A stretch of DNA of 64,000 bases from Lineus longissimus (lineage: Eukaryota > Nemertea > Pilidiophora > Heteronemertea > Lineidae). Positions 12,961-24,408 of this stretch are shown here, in pieces; the first letter of the stretch is position 1; every line of letters begins with the position of its first letter. The stretch is from positions 21,183,695 through 21,247,694 of the forward strand of contig NC_088311.1 of assembly GCF_910592395.1 (NCBI RefSeq), read 5' to 3'. Both the position numbers and the translations under genes were made by a program. The notes under the pieces were generated by a model. It searched no databases. It was not told the origin of the DNA and worked only from the letters and a program-made list of their open reading frames with translations.

Positions 12961-14234
12961 ACTCTCTTTACTACAAACATGAGATTATTAATACCATTAT
13001 GATATAGATGAATAAGACTTCAATGAATTCATGCACAAGCTTAATGTAAGCAGGCAAGTAACTGACTGTATGAAAGCTTCAAAAGCTGATAAAAGTTCTA
13101 GACCCGGGGTTCTAAATTTTCTACTCCTGTAGCCATAAGCCAAACCAAACCCAAAGCCACCTGATATCATTGGTAAACCAATCACCCCTCCAGCACCTAA
13201 CAAGAATTACAAAAGCCCTAAAAAACATTGACCAGTGTGAAGAATACAATCCCTTGAATACTCATGCCCATTTGCGTAAAAAATACACGCACCCAAGTTG
13301 GTAAACTACAATATCCAAACAGTACAGTCTCCAGATCTGTCGAGACAAAAAGCAGATCAGCAGAAACTGTGTTTTTTTTAAAGTGGCTGGAAGAGGTACA
13401 GCCATTTACGAGCCAAAATATGTTGGCCTGAACCGTGCATTCCACATGTACGACAATTGTGCCAGTGATCACCAATACACAGGGAAAATCTGATAGACAT
13501 CTTATAATTAACATTAGAAGTGGATGACTGTACAAGTATGACATTAATCTAACTAGACGTGTGAAAAAGTGATATCCGGTACTTGTACAAAAACCTTTGT
13601 TGTAACATTACAGGACAAACATTACAATATAAAATTTACATTTTAAATATAAACATCAACATATTCTTCCCCTTTCAAATAGGGTATACACTTTGGTTCT
13701 GAAATATGCAAAGGTCTTGTCATTGATGCCCAGCATAAATGTGTGATCCGCAAATACTGACAAATTATATTTAAAGCTAACCTAACTTCTGTGATGGCTA
13801 TAAAACCAGGTTGAGATTAATGCACCATTCTTAATGGTTTTCACATAAACAACTCCAACCCTGACTACAGTACAAAACATTTTTTCAAAAAATAGCACAA
13901 AAACAGGGAAAATGGCACTATCATCATATTATGCCTACATCACCCTGGCTAGTCAGACTCAGCATCATATACCATGGAAGGCATGCTCATTTGCAACAAT
14001 ACAGGCCTAAGATTCGTATCTCCGCATAAAACAGGAGTGTCCATGGGGGAAAAAGACACTGATCAGCCAGAGTGAATATGATTTTCGGAAGTAGAAAGCC
14101 CATATAATAAGAATCACTGTCCCCCTGTAACTCTGCCTTAAACTAAACTCTTTGACTATCTGATTAAATAATTCCCTCGGAATTTGATCGAAAGAGTCAA
14201 CAGTGACAATGATAAACAATTATGGCATTGTCTG

Positions 14235-14240
14235 TTTATT
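14235..14240 (-). terminator. Candidate polyadenylation signal for ZDHHC21
   Basis: TTTATT on the plus strand is AATAAA on the minus strand, about 270 bases beyond the ZDHHC21 stop codon. This is a plausible distance, but other signals further downstream are possible. Confidence 0.4.
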
Positions 14241-14511
14241 TAGACTTTTGCGAGAAACAGGGAGTGAAACACGTTGTCTGGAGAACTCAACATTAACCCC
14301 TACTGAAATAAAACATGTACAGAATTACAAAACAATTTGACCATGAAACCAGTTACTGAAGACCAATTTTTGGCTTAGAAAATGTTGATACACATGTGAC
14401 CCGATTCAAACTATATCCTCAACATAACTTAAAAAGTGAAATATTCCTAAGTCTGAGTATGAAATGGACGTTGTGAGATCAGATAACAGATGCGACAGAT
14501 GGTAAGACGAG

Positions 14512-17150
14512 TCAGACGTCATATGGCGACAGATATTGAGGCAGTGAGCGTCTCTTGTAATGGCAGGGCAAGAGCCAGCGCCAGGGCGGACCGTCTCCAC
14601 AATGATCCTCGTAGATTTCCACCACAGGCTTCGGGATGACTTGTCTGGAAGAAAATGAAATAAAACAATTCATACAGACTGTTTATATAACAAGAGATCA
14701 AGACAATAAGTAGACTGAAGAGAATCACAGTTGTGTCATCTCATACTGATCAACTGTACACAATTTCTTTCAACCCCACAATGAACATGTACGACCACCG
14801 TACAATAGAATTTAGTCAATGCGAAATGAAAAATTACCAAATTTGCTAACTTTTGGTTTGACAAACACTACCTGGTCTACAGTAACATGGGAGAGCCTCA
14901 GTGATATTATGGAGTAAGTCTCCAGAAGATAAAGCTACTTACAAGTTTGGTGGGAATGGGTCTTTCATCGCCTCTAATGTAGTGCGGTCCTTAAAGAAGA
15001 ATCGCAATTTAGGTTTTATAAAAATTGGTTCTTTCAACAACTCCTACAATCACACAAGGACAAAAATGCATATTGTGTGTTTCTGATGTGAGGGATTTTG
15101 GATTCACAGCCTTAAATCGAATTTATCATGTATGAGGGGATTAATTCATTTCATTGGATGCAAGTTAAAGGATGAGAAGTCCTCTGTTGAGTTAAAGGAT
15201 GAGAAGTACTTTGGTTCATACTGCAAATCTGACAGAACATACACTTACATATAGAAAATTCAGATGATTTCCAAGGAGCATTGCTGCCATCGGGCATGAC
15301 ATCATGACCCCCATGACAATCACAGATATAATCACACCATAGTTATGCACCATGAACCAGGAACTCTGCAATATGAGGAGAGCATAATATATAAAGTGTA
15401 TCAAAAAAGTGATCCCGTCATCAAATGCTTTAGTATGGCAACTGCTCACTCAACGGTGCACTGTGTTGCAGTGTTCAAGTTCAATCAAGTAACGTTTGGA
15501 AGTACAGGAACTTTTGCATCCAATTTCAATGCAATTTGGACACATCTTTTCAGTCACAATATTTACTCTGTCAAAATTGACACCCATTTTGCAAAAAAAT
15601 GAACAATACAATTAGTTGGGATTACCTACCTGGTCGCACTGTGTACATGGTTTGTAAACAAAGAAATGTAACACTCCAAGAAGGAGGGACAGACTGCTGA
15701 GGACCATCGCATAGAATAAAAGCTGGATAAAGGCATAGTGGTTCGCTTCACCAACGCAGTTGTTGATCCTGAAGTAGATGAATGCCGATTTGAGAATGTG
15801 GCAAAGATGATTTTTCCGAAAAGTGACTCAATAAGAATGCCATCAGTATCATCACCCTTCTCTGGCCAAGAGCACATACTAACCAAGGGCAATGGTGATC
15901 CATCCTCATAACACACTGCTTGCATCGCCGACAATGATGAGCACGACTCGGTCTTTTCCGCTGACACACTTGGCAAAATGTCCAATCTTTTTGGTCTGAA
16001 AGACAACAGGAGAAATAAAGAAACATCAAATGGTGATCAGTCAAATCAATCGCCGATCAGAAATTAAAAGACATACAGTCATTGTATGATATAACCTGCA
16101 TAAATGGACACTGCCAAAACGCTTGCTGCAACATTATGACCTGATGCTGCCAGGAATCGCAGTCCCAAATTTTAGACATAGCACTGCACAACATAAGTGA
16201 CTATCAGGTTGATCAGCAACTCAAGCTTAGAACCTGGCCAGGGTTACATACCTAACCAATTTTTGCCAACAGACTATTCTTGACATTCAAGTGATTTCAA
16301 TGCCTTTGTTGTACTCTCTCTGTAGTGCTAGCAGTGGGAATTTCGGAGTAGACTATAATCTGTCCATTTTGTCCTCTCCAAACATGTCTCTAGACTTCAC
16401 ACATGACCATTCACTTAGTCCCCAAAGACCCTCTGTTCCCTACTCATAGCTGTTGTGTAAGAACCTACCAGACATGTCAACTTCAGTTCCGAGTGGGACC
16501 CTCCCTGGATTCAATGTGGCAGCTTTGAATAAGCATAAAATACAGTTGATGGCAACGATGCAGTAGACTGAAAGAGACAAAGATATTTCATCAGTGAGGC
16601 TGAATCAGCCTTGAGCAATGCTTTATTATCAAATGAAAGTCTTGACAGTTTAAGTAACTCTAAATTTGGAATCTTCTTAGAACAAACTTAGGCTAGGGTA
16701 TTATATCAAAATGTAACTTCACAAAACCTTCCAGTGCAACTGATTTTCTCAAAATCAGATTGTTCGAGAAATATTACTAAGAGCGATTCACTTAGCCCAT
16801 GTTATTCCAATTGAAAGGAGGGATTTGAACCAATTTATACCAACACCATATAAAATGTAGATACAATCTGTAGAAGCTGGTATTGGTGATTACAACACAC
16901 TCCCAGTTCAAGTGAAAAGCTACTGATCAACACTTGTACAGCGGTACTTACTGAATATGAAGACCAGAGATATTTTTCCCTCATGGTAATTAGGAATAAG
17001 AACAATGTTCATGGTCATAGCGGTGTTGTATGCCCAGTAGAATATGATGATACTCATTTGAATGAAGCCTTGTATATCCCAGACAAAATGAAGGCGTCCT
17101 ATTAGAGGGCACCTTTGAATAACGATCCTATCGGAGTATTTCTGCATCAT
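14512..17150 (-). CDS. ZDHHC21: ZDHHC21-like DHHC palmitoyltransferase, complete
   Basis: Coding exons (minus strand, in order): 17150-16952, 16567-16469, 15995-15884, 15768-15630, 15365-15249, 14989-14943 and 14644-14512. All junctions keep frame and give 281 residues; human ZDHHC21 is about 265. DHHC enzymes transfer palmitate to Cys of target proteins at Golgi or plasma membranes. Visible features: an N-terminal membrane segment at about 29-52, a Cys-rich domain with paired CxxC from 107, the catalytic DHHC at 132-135 followed by PWINNCVGE, two later membrane segments, and the TTxE motif (TTLE) at 225-228 on a 47-base exon. The N-terminus (GRLHFVWD, then IVLIPNYHEGKI) is what points to ZDHHC21 rather than ZDHHC3/7. 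The start is the first of two adjacent ATGs in an exon that begins at an acceptor (17176), so a 5' UTR exon lies upstream. The gene is divergent from MFSD1. Confidence 0.93.
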
Positions 17151-17176
17151 GTGGTGTTTATGGGAAAAACCTAGAT

Positions 17177-18460
17177 CTGAAAAATGATATAATGATAAGT
17201 TTGATTTCACCCAAAATGAATCTCTCTTTTCAGTTTTTGTGAGCTAAATTTGCTTGTGAAAACCAGCGACTCTGTTTATGGAGACCTAGACAGTATAGAC
17301 ACTATGGACAGGCCGTTTCCACCACATTGTTCACTCCAGCAACATTCGACGTCGTATAGCCTAATTGACCTTGTTGCATCGCATGGGCTAGAGCAGTTTT
17401 TCTGTGACAGCCTGTACATTCTACATTTTGCTTGGGTGGGATGGACTTTTTGGATGAAAAACAGCGCTGAAACTCACAATAAAAGGACCAAATTTTGAGT
17501 TAATTGCGCATAAACTGTAAATATTGTAACGTTTTTAATCTGCATCACCTTTTCGAACAATATCATGACATGGAAGATGTTAAAATTTGCATTTATCACA
17601 CAATTTTCATCAGATTCTCATGTAGGCCTAGGCCTAGGGGGCGCTTTGATCTTAGCAGATAAATTTCACCGAAAAAACATTATTTTTTAATCTAAAACTT
17701 AATACATAGTTCTGTAAGGCAAATTTTTATCTTATTGTGAATAACCATAGTGCATGTTGAACAAATTATGCAATACCAATCCTTATTTTATTCCAAAATA
17801 ATTATTTGATGATTGCGTCTTTTTTATCTTCTCGAGATTTGACCTAAAAATAGCAGAAGCCCAAAGTCAGCTGATGTTATGGTTTTGTTCCTCTAAATCC
17901 GTTTCTCCTCTCTTCTGATTTCTTTTTTGAAATGATGAACATAATACAAGTGTAGAGCATAGTCAGTAGAAACGAAAAAAGCAAGCATCATGGCATTAGA
18001 GGCTAGCGATTGTAAGTGAAGAGGAAAAAATTGTCTGCAGGAAAATTGCAGAAAAAATAGAGGGGGGGGGGGCTTATTGACAAAACAAACACATTCCAAG
18101 CTCACTACTGACACTAGTGTTAACCCGTCCCATGTTGTCTGTTGCACGGGCACAACATAATTAACGCATTGCATGGGCTAACCAAATGTGCCTATTTACT
18201 TGTGGAGTTGGCTTGACAGTTGTTACAAGTTAAAAATACAAGGAGTCAAAAGTCATGAAGTGAAAGTTAACTTAAGTCACTCAAGTGCATGTGCAATGAG
18301 TCCAGTATGGCAGTATAAGCATACTGTAAGCCTACCTAAACCTGTAGAATAAGATAAAGTTTTCATTTGAAACATTACTTAGACTTGGAGTGTATTTTGT
18401 AGAGGGGGTTCGGCTGAAGCTAAAAAAGTCGAATGAGACCAAGCATGTTTTCATGATTTG
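17177..18460. promoter_or_regulatory. Divergent ZDHHC21/MFSD1 intergenic region
   Basis: About 1.3 kb separates the ZDHHC21 start exon (minus) from the first recognised MFSD1 exon (plus). It must hold the 5' UTR exon of ZDHHC21 and probably the transcription starts of both genes, and perhaps the first coding exon of MFSD1. It contains a run of ten or more G at about 18062-18072. No TATA box or CpG-rich core stands out. Confidence 0.4.
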
Positions 18461-18524
18461 ATGAAAGACGCAGTTAGCAGGTTAGATGAGAGGGATATTG
18501 TTGACTTGAAATTTCTATTTCCAG

Positions 18525-21500
18525 GTGGCTACCGGTTCCTGGTCCTCTTTTTCAACTGTCTGCTGACGTTTGGATCATATTTTTGTTTTGATATGCCAAG
18601 TGTTTTGCAGACAGAATTTCAAGGGGTAGGTAGATTGTCTTTTACTAAAGTTATGATCAGATGCACATTTGTTTGTTGAATGTTTAATAAGATTGTTGAG
18701 TCATTCTTGTTCATTCTTGTAAAACTCATGAACATATTGTAATATGATCCGTGTATCTGGTGCAGGTGTTTTATTGATCGAATTATAGCAGTGCTTCAAC
18801 TTCCGTGAAAAAAACCTTGCTGTTGAAATTGTCGCAATAACCCAACTGTTCTAAGGAAACTTCTGCGGTGCATTTATTTTCACCTACTTGCAGTGATTGT
18901 TAGAAAATATGTCAGGGAAATGGTAGCAGACATTGGCTTTCAAGTTTACTCCAGACATTTGGAGTACTGAACTATGGTACATATAGCGGTATGCTGTTTG
19001 TCAAATTTCTAATCCTCAGTATGAAACAAGCCAGGCATGAGTTGTCATGATGCGAAATATCTAACTGAAAGTGTTTTTTTTCAATGATACTTTCAGAATG
19101 TCAGCTGCACGGCCAACAACATCTCCAACAGCTCTGGCCATCACAATAGCTCTGAGGACTGCTGCACGGATTGTCTTGGCATGACTCCTGATGAGTACAA
19201 TCTGTTGTATGCCATCTATGCTTGGACGTGAGTATTGCTTAGTGTGTGAGGGGGTGTCAAATTCATCGTCAGTTTCAAAAAAATTTGAATCTTGAAGACT
19301 AGAGGGTTAGGGGAGGGGTGCCAACCCCTGAGTAATTGTATTTGGTCAATTGCACATTAGTAGACTGGCACCAATGTCACTCTGTGATGTCACATTGTAT
19401 CACATTGTATATGACTTCCTGATGAACAAGTTTCAGTGCATGTTTAATTTGGGCCAGTTATCTTTGCCATTTCAATATGTTATTCAACTCTGTCAGTCAA
19501 CTCATACTGGTATACCTATTCAAAGTCACCAAACTGATATTCTTCTGTTTTCATTTTCAGTAATGCCGTGGTTGTCATTGGAGCAGGAGTTTTGATAGAC
19601 AAACTCGGAAACCGATGTAAGTGTTCAATGCACAGCTGCAGGGAACTGTTTGATTGTGGGTCTTCTCTACTGAATCAGTTGGGTCGTTCAGCCCCATTTT
19701 GTCATGGTCTAATTCCCATCTGAGTATAACTTGACATATATGACTATAAAATCGGACTACATGTATTCAATTTCAGTTGGTGTGTTCCTGTTTTCCTTCC
19801 TGTGTGTGCTTGGATCCTCCACATTTGCACTCGGGGCATATTTCAGAGGAACGTCTGCTCTTCTACCTGTCATGCTGATAGGCCGGCTTCTGTTCGGATC
19901 CGGCAATGGATCTCTCACAAGTGAGTACATAACAATAATAGGATATTCACTGGAAGGATGTTTACTTTAAACGGAATCTATAGGCAGCAGCTAGGTGGAA
20001 TGGAGTTATTGGTATCATCTCGATCAATAGACTGCCCTCTCGGGCTCTGATGACTGAAATCAAAAGCATTGCTGTACGTGGAACCAGTATTGATGTGTAA
20101 GTGTCTAACTCAAGGACACCAAGATGAAACTGTGGGATCCTTCAGAGAGTTGAACCCTCCTGACTTTGATACCTTCTGTCTTCTTTTCTAGTTGTCCAGA
20201 ACAGAATCACTGCATTCTGGTTCCGCGATAAGGAGCTGGCTCTCGCATTTGGAATGACGTTGGCCTTCTCAAGACTTGGAAGTGTACTGAATTTCTTCTT
20301 GACGCAGAATATAGAACAGGCCATAGGACTGCAATGGACACTGTGGTTTGGTAGGTAGGAAAATGCAATTCGCGTACAAACCTGTCCTCAAAAATGGTTG
20401 ATCATTTCAAACTCAATGTAGAATAATTTTGGTTGCATTGTATGTATTTATTTCTAACATGACCTGTTTCCACTACAGGTGCTATGTTATGTGGCTTGGG
20501 CTTTGTATCTGCCATCATCGTCAGTATCCTGGACAGGTGGGGCATGAAGCAACTTGGACAAGATGATAGTATGAAAGTTGAAGCAAAGAAAATGGTGAGT
20601 GTTTAGATCAATAGAAGTAGAACTGGATACCATAAATGTAGTTTACAACTATGTCCACTGGTCCCTATCATTGGGTTGTTGTGTTTCTCCACTACGTGCC
20701 CTTCTGCCCCTCTAGACTTCATCAACTGGCTGGTGTTTAGATCAACCCAGACTCCATGTGAGGTCATAGATTTTCTCTTTGCCAGCAAAGACCGCCACTC
20801 TGATGTCAAGTTGTCAGCCAGTCTGATCTGTCCTGGGCTTGAGCGTGATGCATCCCATCTTGCTTCTTGCAGTCTGGATCAGGCCCAGTGTTATTACAAT
20901 TTTCCTCAGACGCTCTGCAATAATTAGCACACATATCATGTCTTTGACTTCAACTTTCCAGCGTATCACGGACATTCGCCACTTCACTGGTAGTTTTTGG
21001 TTACTGGTTTTTGCGATTATGTTTTTCTACAACGGAGTGTTCCCGTTTGTGGCAGACGCCAGCAAGTTCATTCAAGACAAGTATTCTATCGATAAGAAGA
21101 CATCGTCATATTTGGCCGGAGCAGCTTATGATGTTTCCATGATCCTGTCGCCATTCCTTGGAGGTGTCATAGTAAGTACCATAGAACCTCTCTATTAAGG
21201 ACACCCTCGGGACCGATTAGTGCTGTTCTTAATTGAGAGGTGTCCTGATTAGAGAGGTCAAATTGAATGACAATAACTAATTTGGGTCCAAAACTAGTGT
21301 CCTTTATAGAGAGGATGTCCTTAGTAGAGAGGTGCCGCTAAGGGATCATGTCTTCACTAGTTCCAGTATTGAGTGAAAAGTGCACGAAGAACATTGATAT
21401 CATAAAGAGTCTGATCAAAACAATTGAAAAGAAACAAGATATGACAACTTTGAATTCATGTGATGAAATTTAGATTAAAAATATTTCAAATTTGTACTTT

Positions 21501-23025
21501 TCAGGATATAATTGGCAAGCGAGGTATCTTGGCGTGTATGTGTGCAGTGCTAACTCTTCCTGTGTTTGGCCTCCTAGCTTTTACGACAGTCTACCCTCTT
21601 GTCTCCATCATCTGGCTGGGAATCACTTATTCTTTTGCAGCTGTGAGTATCGTCACAACATGTTTTTTAAGCCTGAAAAAAGTTCTGCCTCGAGTTGTTT
21701 CAATTTGAAGTTTGAATCACAACCTCAAACTAATAAAAAACTTTATGCAGGATATGCTCTCAAGACTAATGGCAGTTGTTTGTAATTTCAAGTAGTGCAC
21801 ATCCAGTTACATTTGGGCCTGTATTAAGTCTGTATTTTATCTGTGCATCAAAACGACTAACAGGATTTTGAAACAGATGTGATTTATTCAGCTTTGGAGT
21901 TGTGCACCGACGGGAGATTGTCTGAATTGCAAGCAATAGTGAGATATTCTCTTTGATTTCTGAATGTGGCATCACCTCTCTCTTCCAGGCTAGTCTGTGG
22001 CCTTCCATTCCCCTCGTAGTGGACCAGTCGACCATCGGCACAGCTATGGGTCTAACGACGTCCGTGCAGATGATTGGGATTGGGCTGTGTAATTTGATAG
22101 TTGGAGAGCTCCTTGGCAATGGAAAAAAGTAAGAGGATCACGAAAGAAAACAGGAAATTAGGATAACACTTCCCTCAATAAGACTTCAGATTATTTTTGT
22201 GATATTTCATTTCATTGGATGTAAAGATCAGTCGCCGACATTTTAAGTGGCCATCATCATCGCTGGCAAATGGTTCAGCTTTTAATTGCCTTAATCATAT
22301 GACAGCGGCATCTGTCATCTGTAGTCACTTTCCCCCTTGTCAGGTCTTCCCATCTCTTTTAGGTCCTTGACACTTTGCCTCAGCATTTGTCAATCTTTTC
22401 CAGTTTGTTTGTAGCCTATCCCCACTCCTCTTGATCTCCACAGTTTGTCACTTGTTTCTTCATTTTATGCTCCCTGTTGCAGCACCAGCCATGATGAGAC
22501 CCTGCAGAATTGGAAGTATGTGATGATCTTCCTATTGTGCAATACGGTAGCCTGTGTCCTCACTACAGTATTACTTAATATAGTGGATAGGAGAAAGGTG
22601 GGTTTCACTCCTAAAACTTTGGGAAAATCATATTTTGAGAAAATTGCTAGTTTCTGAGTATAGGTCGCCATTTTGCTGAGAGCTTTCAAACGAATGGAAA
22701 CACGCTCTTAAACATACTCTTAAAACATAGTGCTGATAATCGCAAGTCATGTACTTTATGATCACCCATTGTGTTAAGCCCTTGGAAATAATGTCCTAGT
22801 TGACGCTGAGCTATCTACTCGATGAATGACAGAATTTGAAGGCTAACTTTGTTTTTTCAGGGTGGTACTCTCAACCAGAGTAGGAGACAGAAACAAGAGG
22901 CGAGCATGAAGAATGTTGTCGACGATGAAGCAGATGAACGAACCCCCATACTCAATCCAGCCCATCTTGCTCCCCCTTACGATCCCCCACCACTCTATAA
23001 TAGGGGTACAAGCATTAATACTTAA
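18525..23025 (+). CDS. MFSD1: MFSD1-like lysosomal MFS transporter; N-terminus uncertain
   Basis: Exons: 18525-18625, 19097-19227, 19561-19616, 19777-19920, 20192-20350, 20479-20594, 20962-21171, 21505-21642, 21989-22128, 22483-22597 and 22861-23025 (TAA). All junctions are in frame and give about 491 residues; human MFSD1 is about 465. MFSD1 is a lysosomal major-facilitator protein, described as a dipeptide exporter that works with GLMP. Strong family landmarks are LTFGSYFCFD in TM1, NLLYAIYAWTNAVVV, LIGRLLFGSGNGSLT, FSRLGSVLNFFLTQN, FYNGVFPFVADASKFIQDKY and MGLTTSVQMIGIG. A lumenal loop after TM1 has several NxS/T sequons and a CC pair. The cytosolic C-tail is hydrophilic with ERTPIL. The start is unresolved: 18525 follows a good acceptor and needs phase 1 from an unseen exon, but an ATG at 18461 is also open and in frame across that point. 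Confidence 0.93.
21178..21345 (+). repeat. CTCTCTATTAAGGACA dispersed repeat in an MFSD1 intron
   Basis: The copy opens with GAACCTCTCTATTAAGGACA, continues through GAGAGGTGTCCTGATTAGAG and TTTGGGTCCAAAACTAGTGT, and closes with inverted versions of the opening (CCTTTATAGAGAGG, then TTAGTAGAGAGGTG). It lies wholly in the intron between 21171 and 21505. It is non-coding with imperfect inverted termini. Confidence 0.7.
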
Positions 23026-23148
23026 ATGAAACTTCATGACACAATGTAAGCAAAAAGTAGTAAAGGAGGGATGTAAGGGTCTACTAAATGAAACTTCATG
23101 ACACAATGTAAGCAAAAAGTAGTAAGGGAGGGATGTAAGGGTCTACTG
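23026..23148 (+). repeat. 62-bp tandem duplication in the MFSD1 3' UTR
   Basis: Two adjacent copies with a period of 62 bases begin ATGAAACTTCATGACACAAT at 23026 and 23088 and differ at about two positions. The first copy starts directly after the MFSD1 stop codon. Confidence 0.85.
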
Positions 23149-23273
23149 CATTCCATTCTGAGTACAGGTGCTAATTTTCCATTTTCGGTTCAGGACTTCA
23201 CTTTTGTAAATACAATGTAATAGCAGGCCAAACTTTTGTTGTGCCATTTCTGTACTGGTCAGTTGATAATGTA

Positions 23274-23279
23274 AATAAA
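23274..23279 (+). terminator. Candidate MFSD1 polyadenylation signal
   Basis: AATAAA occurs about 250 bases after the MFSD1 stop codon. Confidence 0.55.
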
Positions 23280-24408
23280 ACGTACTAATTTACAAATAAG
23301 AACGAATTTGAATTACTATTTGTAGGTCTTCTTTTTCTATCAACGGAGGATGCAGAGATAAATGTAAGGGTTCTGTATTCTGTCCTTATGGGATGTAGGC
23401 AACTGAGGCAGCTCAGTTTTGTCATCCAATCTATTTCCCTCTATGGGCAAACCGGACCCAGTTAATGAGGATTTGATTAATACTGACACAATTGCAGCAC
23501 ACACTGCATGTGGTCGTTGGCAACTGTTCTAGTTGGGGATCTGGTCGTTCTTTATGTCATGAATGACTAGTGAACAGTGATGCATTACATGTACATGGGA
23601 AAACGTGAGCTCTACATAAACCGGGCCTAAAGAGAACTGGCATGATTCCACAGTCAAATGCTATTGTTGGCTAGGTCTGCGTCAAAACCAGATACGTTGG
23701 AAATGTAACTGTTACGTCGAACTCCTCATTGTACAAATGTGACCCTCTGAGGAAACCCAGCCAAAGTTGCCTGGCAGTGATAAGGCCTGTTCATTGCTCC
23801 ATCTACTGATATGTTATGAAAATGCCATTCTTGAACCACTTTCAACCATACTGTTTACTTGCTATGAAGTCACCGTTAACCCTTCAGACTGAGCTGGACT
23901 TGAGGTGGGTTTGAAATGACCTGAATCATGGTTGTCATTAAAGGTGGCCTCATATGCAGGCACAGGCACAAATCCTGCCATCCTGGTCATCCATGCCCCT
24001 GTGCCACACTCTATAAGGAAACTGACAGAGAATCAGAAACACATCATTCAATACGGCCTTCGATATCAGCACAGGCAGGATCCTGATATTCTGTTCATCC
24101 AAGCCCCTGTGCCACACTCTAAAGGGAGACTACTGACAAAGTATCAGAATGCTTCAATCGGAGTTGACAACTTCTTCTGGAAGTCGGTCATGTGTGACAA
24201 AAAACAACAAAGGTGTTCAAGATGTTAAAATTTTAATGATCTTTTCACAAATATATCTGAAAATTATATTTTTGTTGGTTGTGACGTTATGTCACGTCAT
24301 TCTTTCACACAAAAACAATAGTGTTCATGCTTGAATATGAGGCCGAAGTTGTAGATGCCTGATAGTTCAAGATATGCAAACTTGGGTTTTGTCTATGGAA
24401 AGTTGCCA
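23280..24408. other. Convergent intergenic region between MFSD1 and ASNSD1
   Basis: The 3' ends of MFSD1 (plus) and ASNSD1 (minus) face each other. The only structure I see is a diverged tandem duplication between about 23945 and 24165. No additional gene is supported. Confidence 0.5.
23945..24165 (+). repeat. Diverged 108-bp tandem duplication
   Basis: GCCCCTGTGCCACACTCTA appears twice, 108 bases apart (about 23995 and 24103). Matching flanks include GCACAGGCA before each copy and GAATCAGAA/GTATCAGAA after. The copies are clearly more diverged than those in the MFSD1 3' UTR. Confidence 0.65.

Larger units (their letters stand above)
3932..14234. other. About 10 kb with no convincing gene; 3' UTR and intergenic DNA
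   Basis: The start is probably the 3' UTR of the preceding gene. The rest has scattered short frames on both strands with no domain signature and no paired splice sites I would trust. It holds a small palindromic element near 7.6 kb, an inverted-repeat element at 10384-10504, a diverged copy of the CTCTCTATTAAGGACA repeat near 10.6-10.8 kb, another inverted-repeat element at 12817-12960, and many ACATGTACATGT-type palindromes. A Gly-rich patch on the minus strand near 13.1 kb is listed separately as a weak exon candidate. Confidence 0.5.

Noticed and set aside
13218..13544. 108-codon minus-strand frame
   Set aside because: Composition is irregular and there are no supporting splice sites; it probably lies downstream of the ZDHHC21 3' end.
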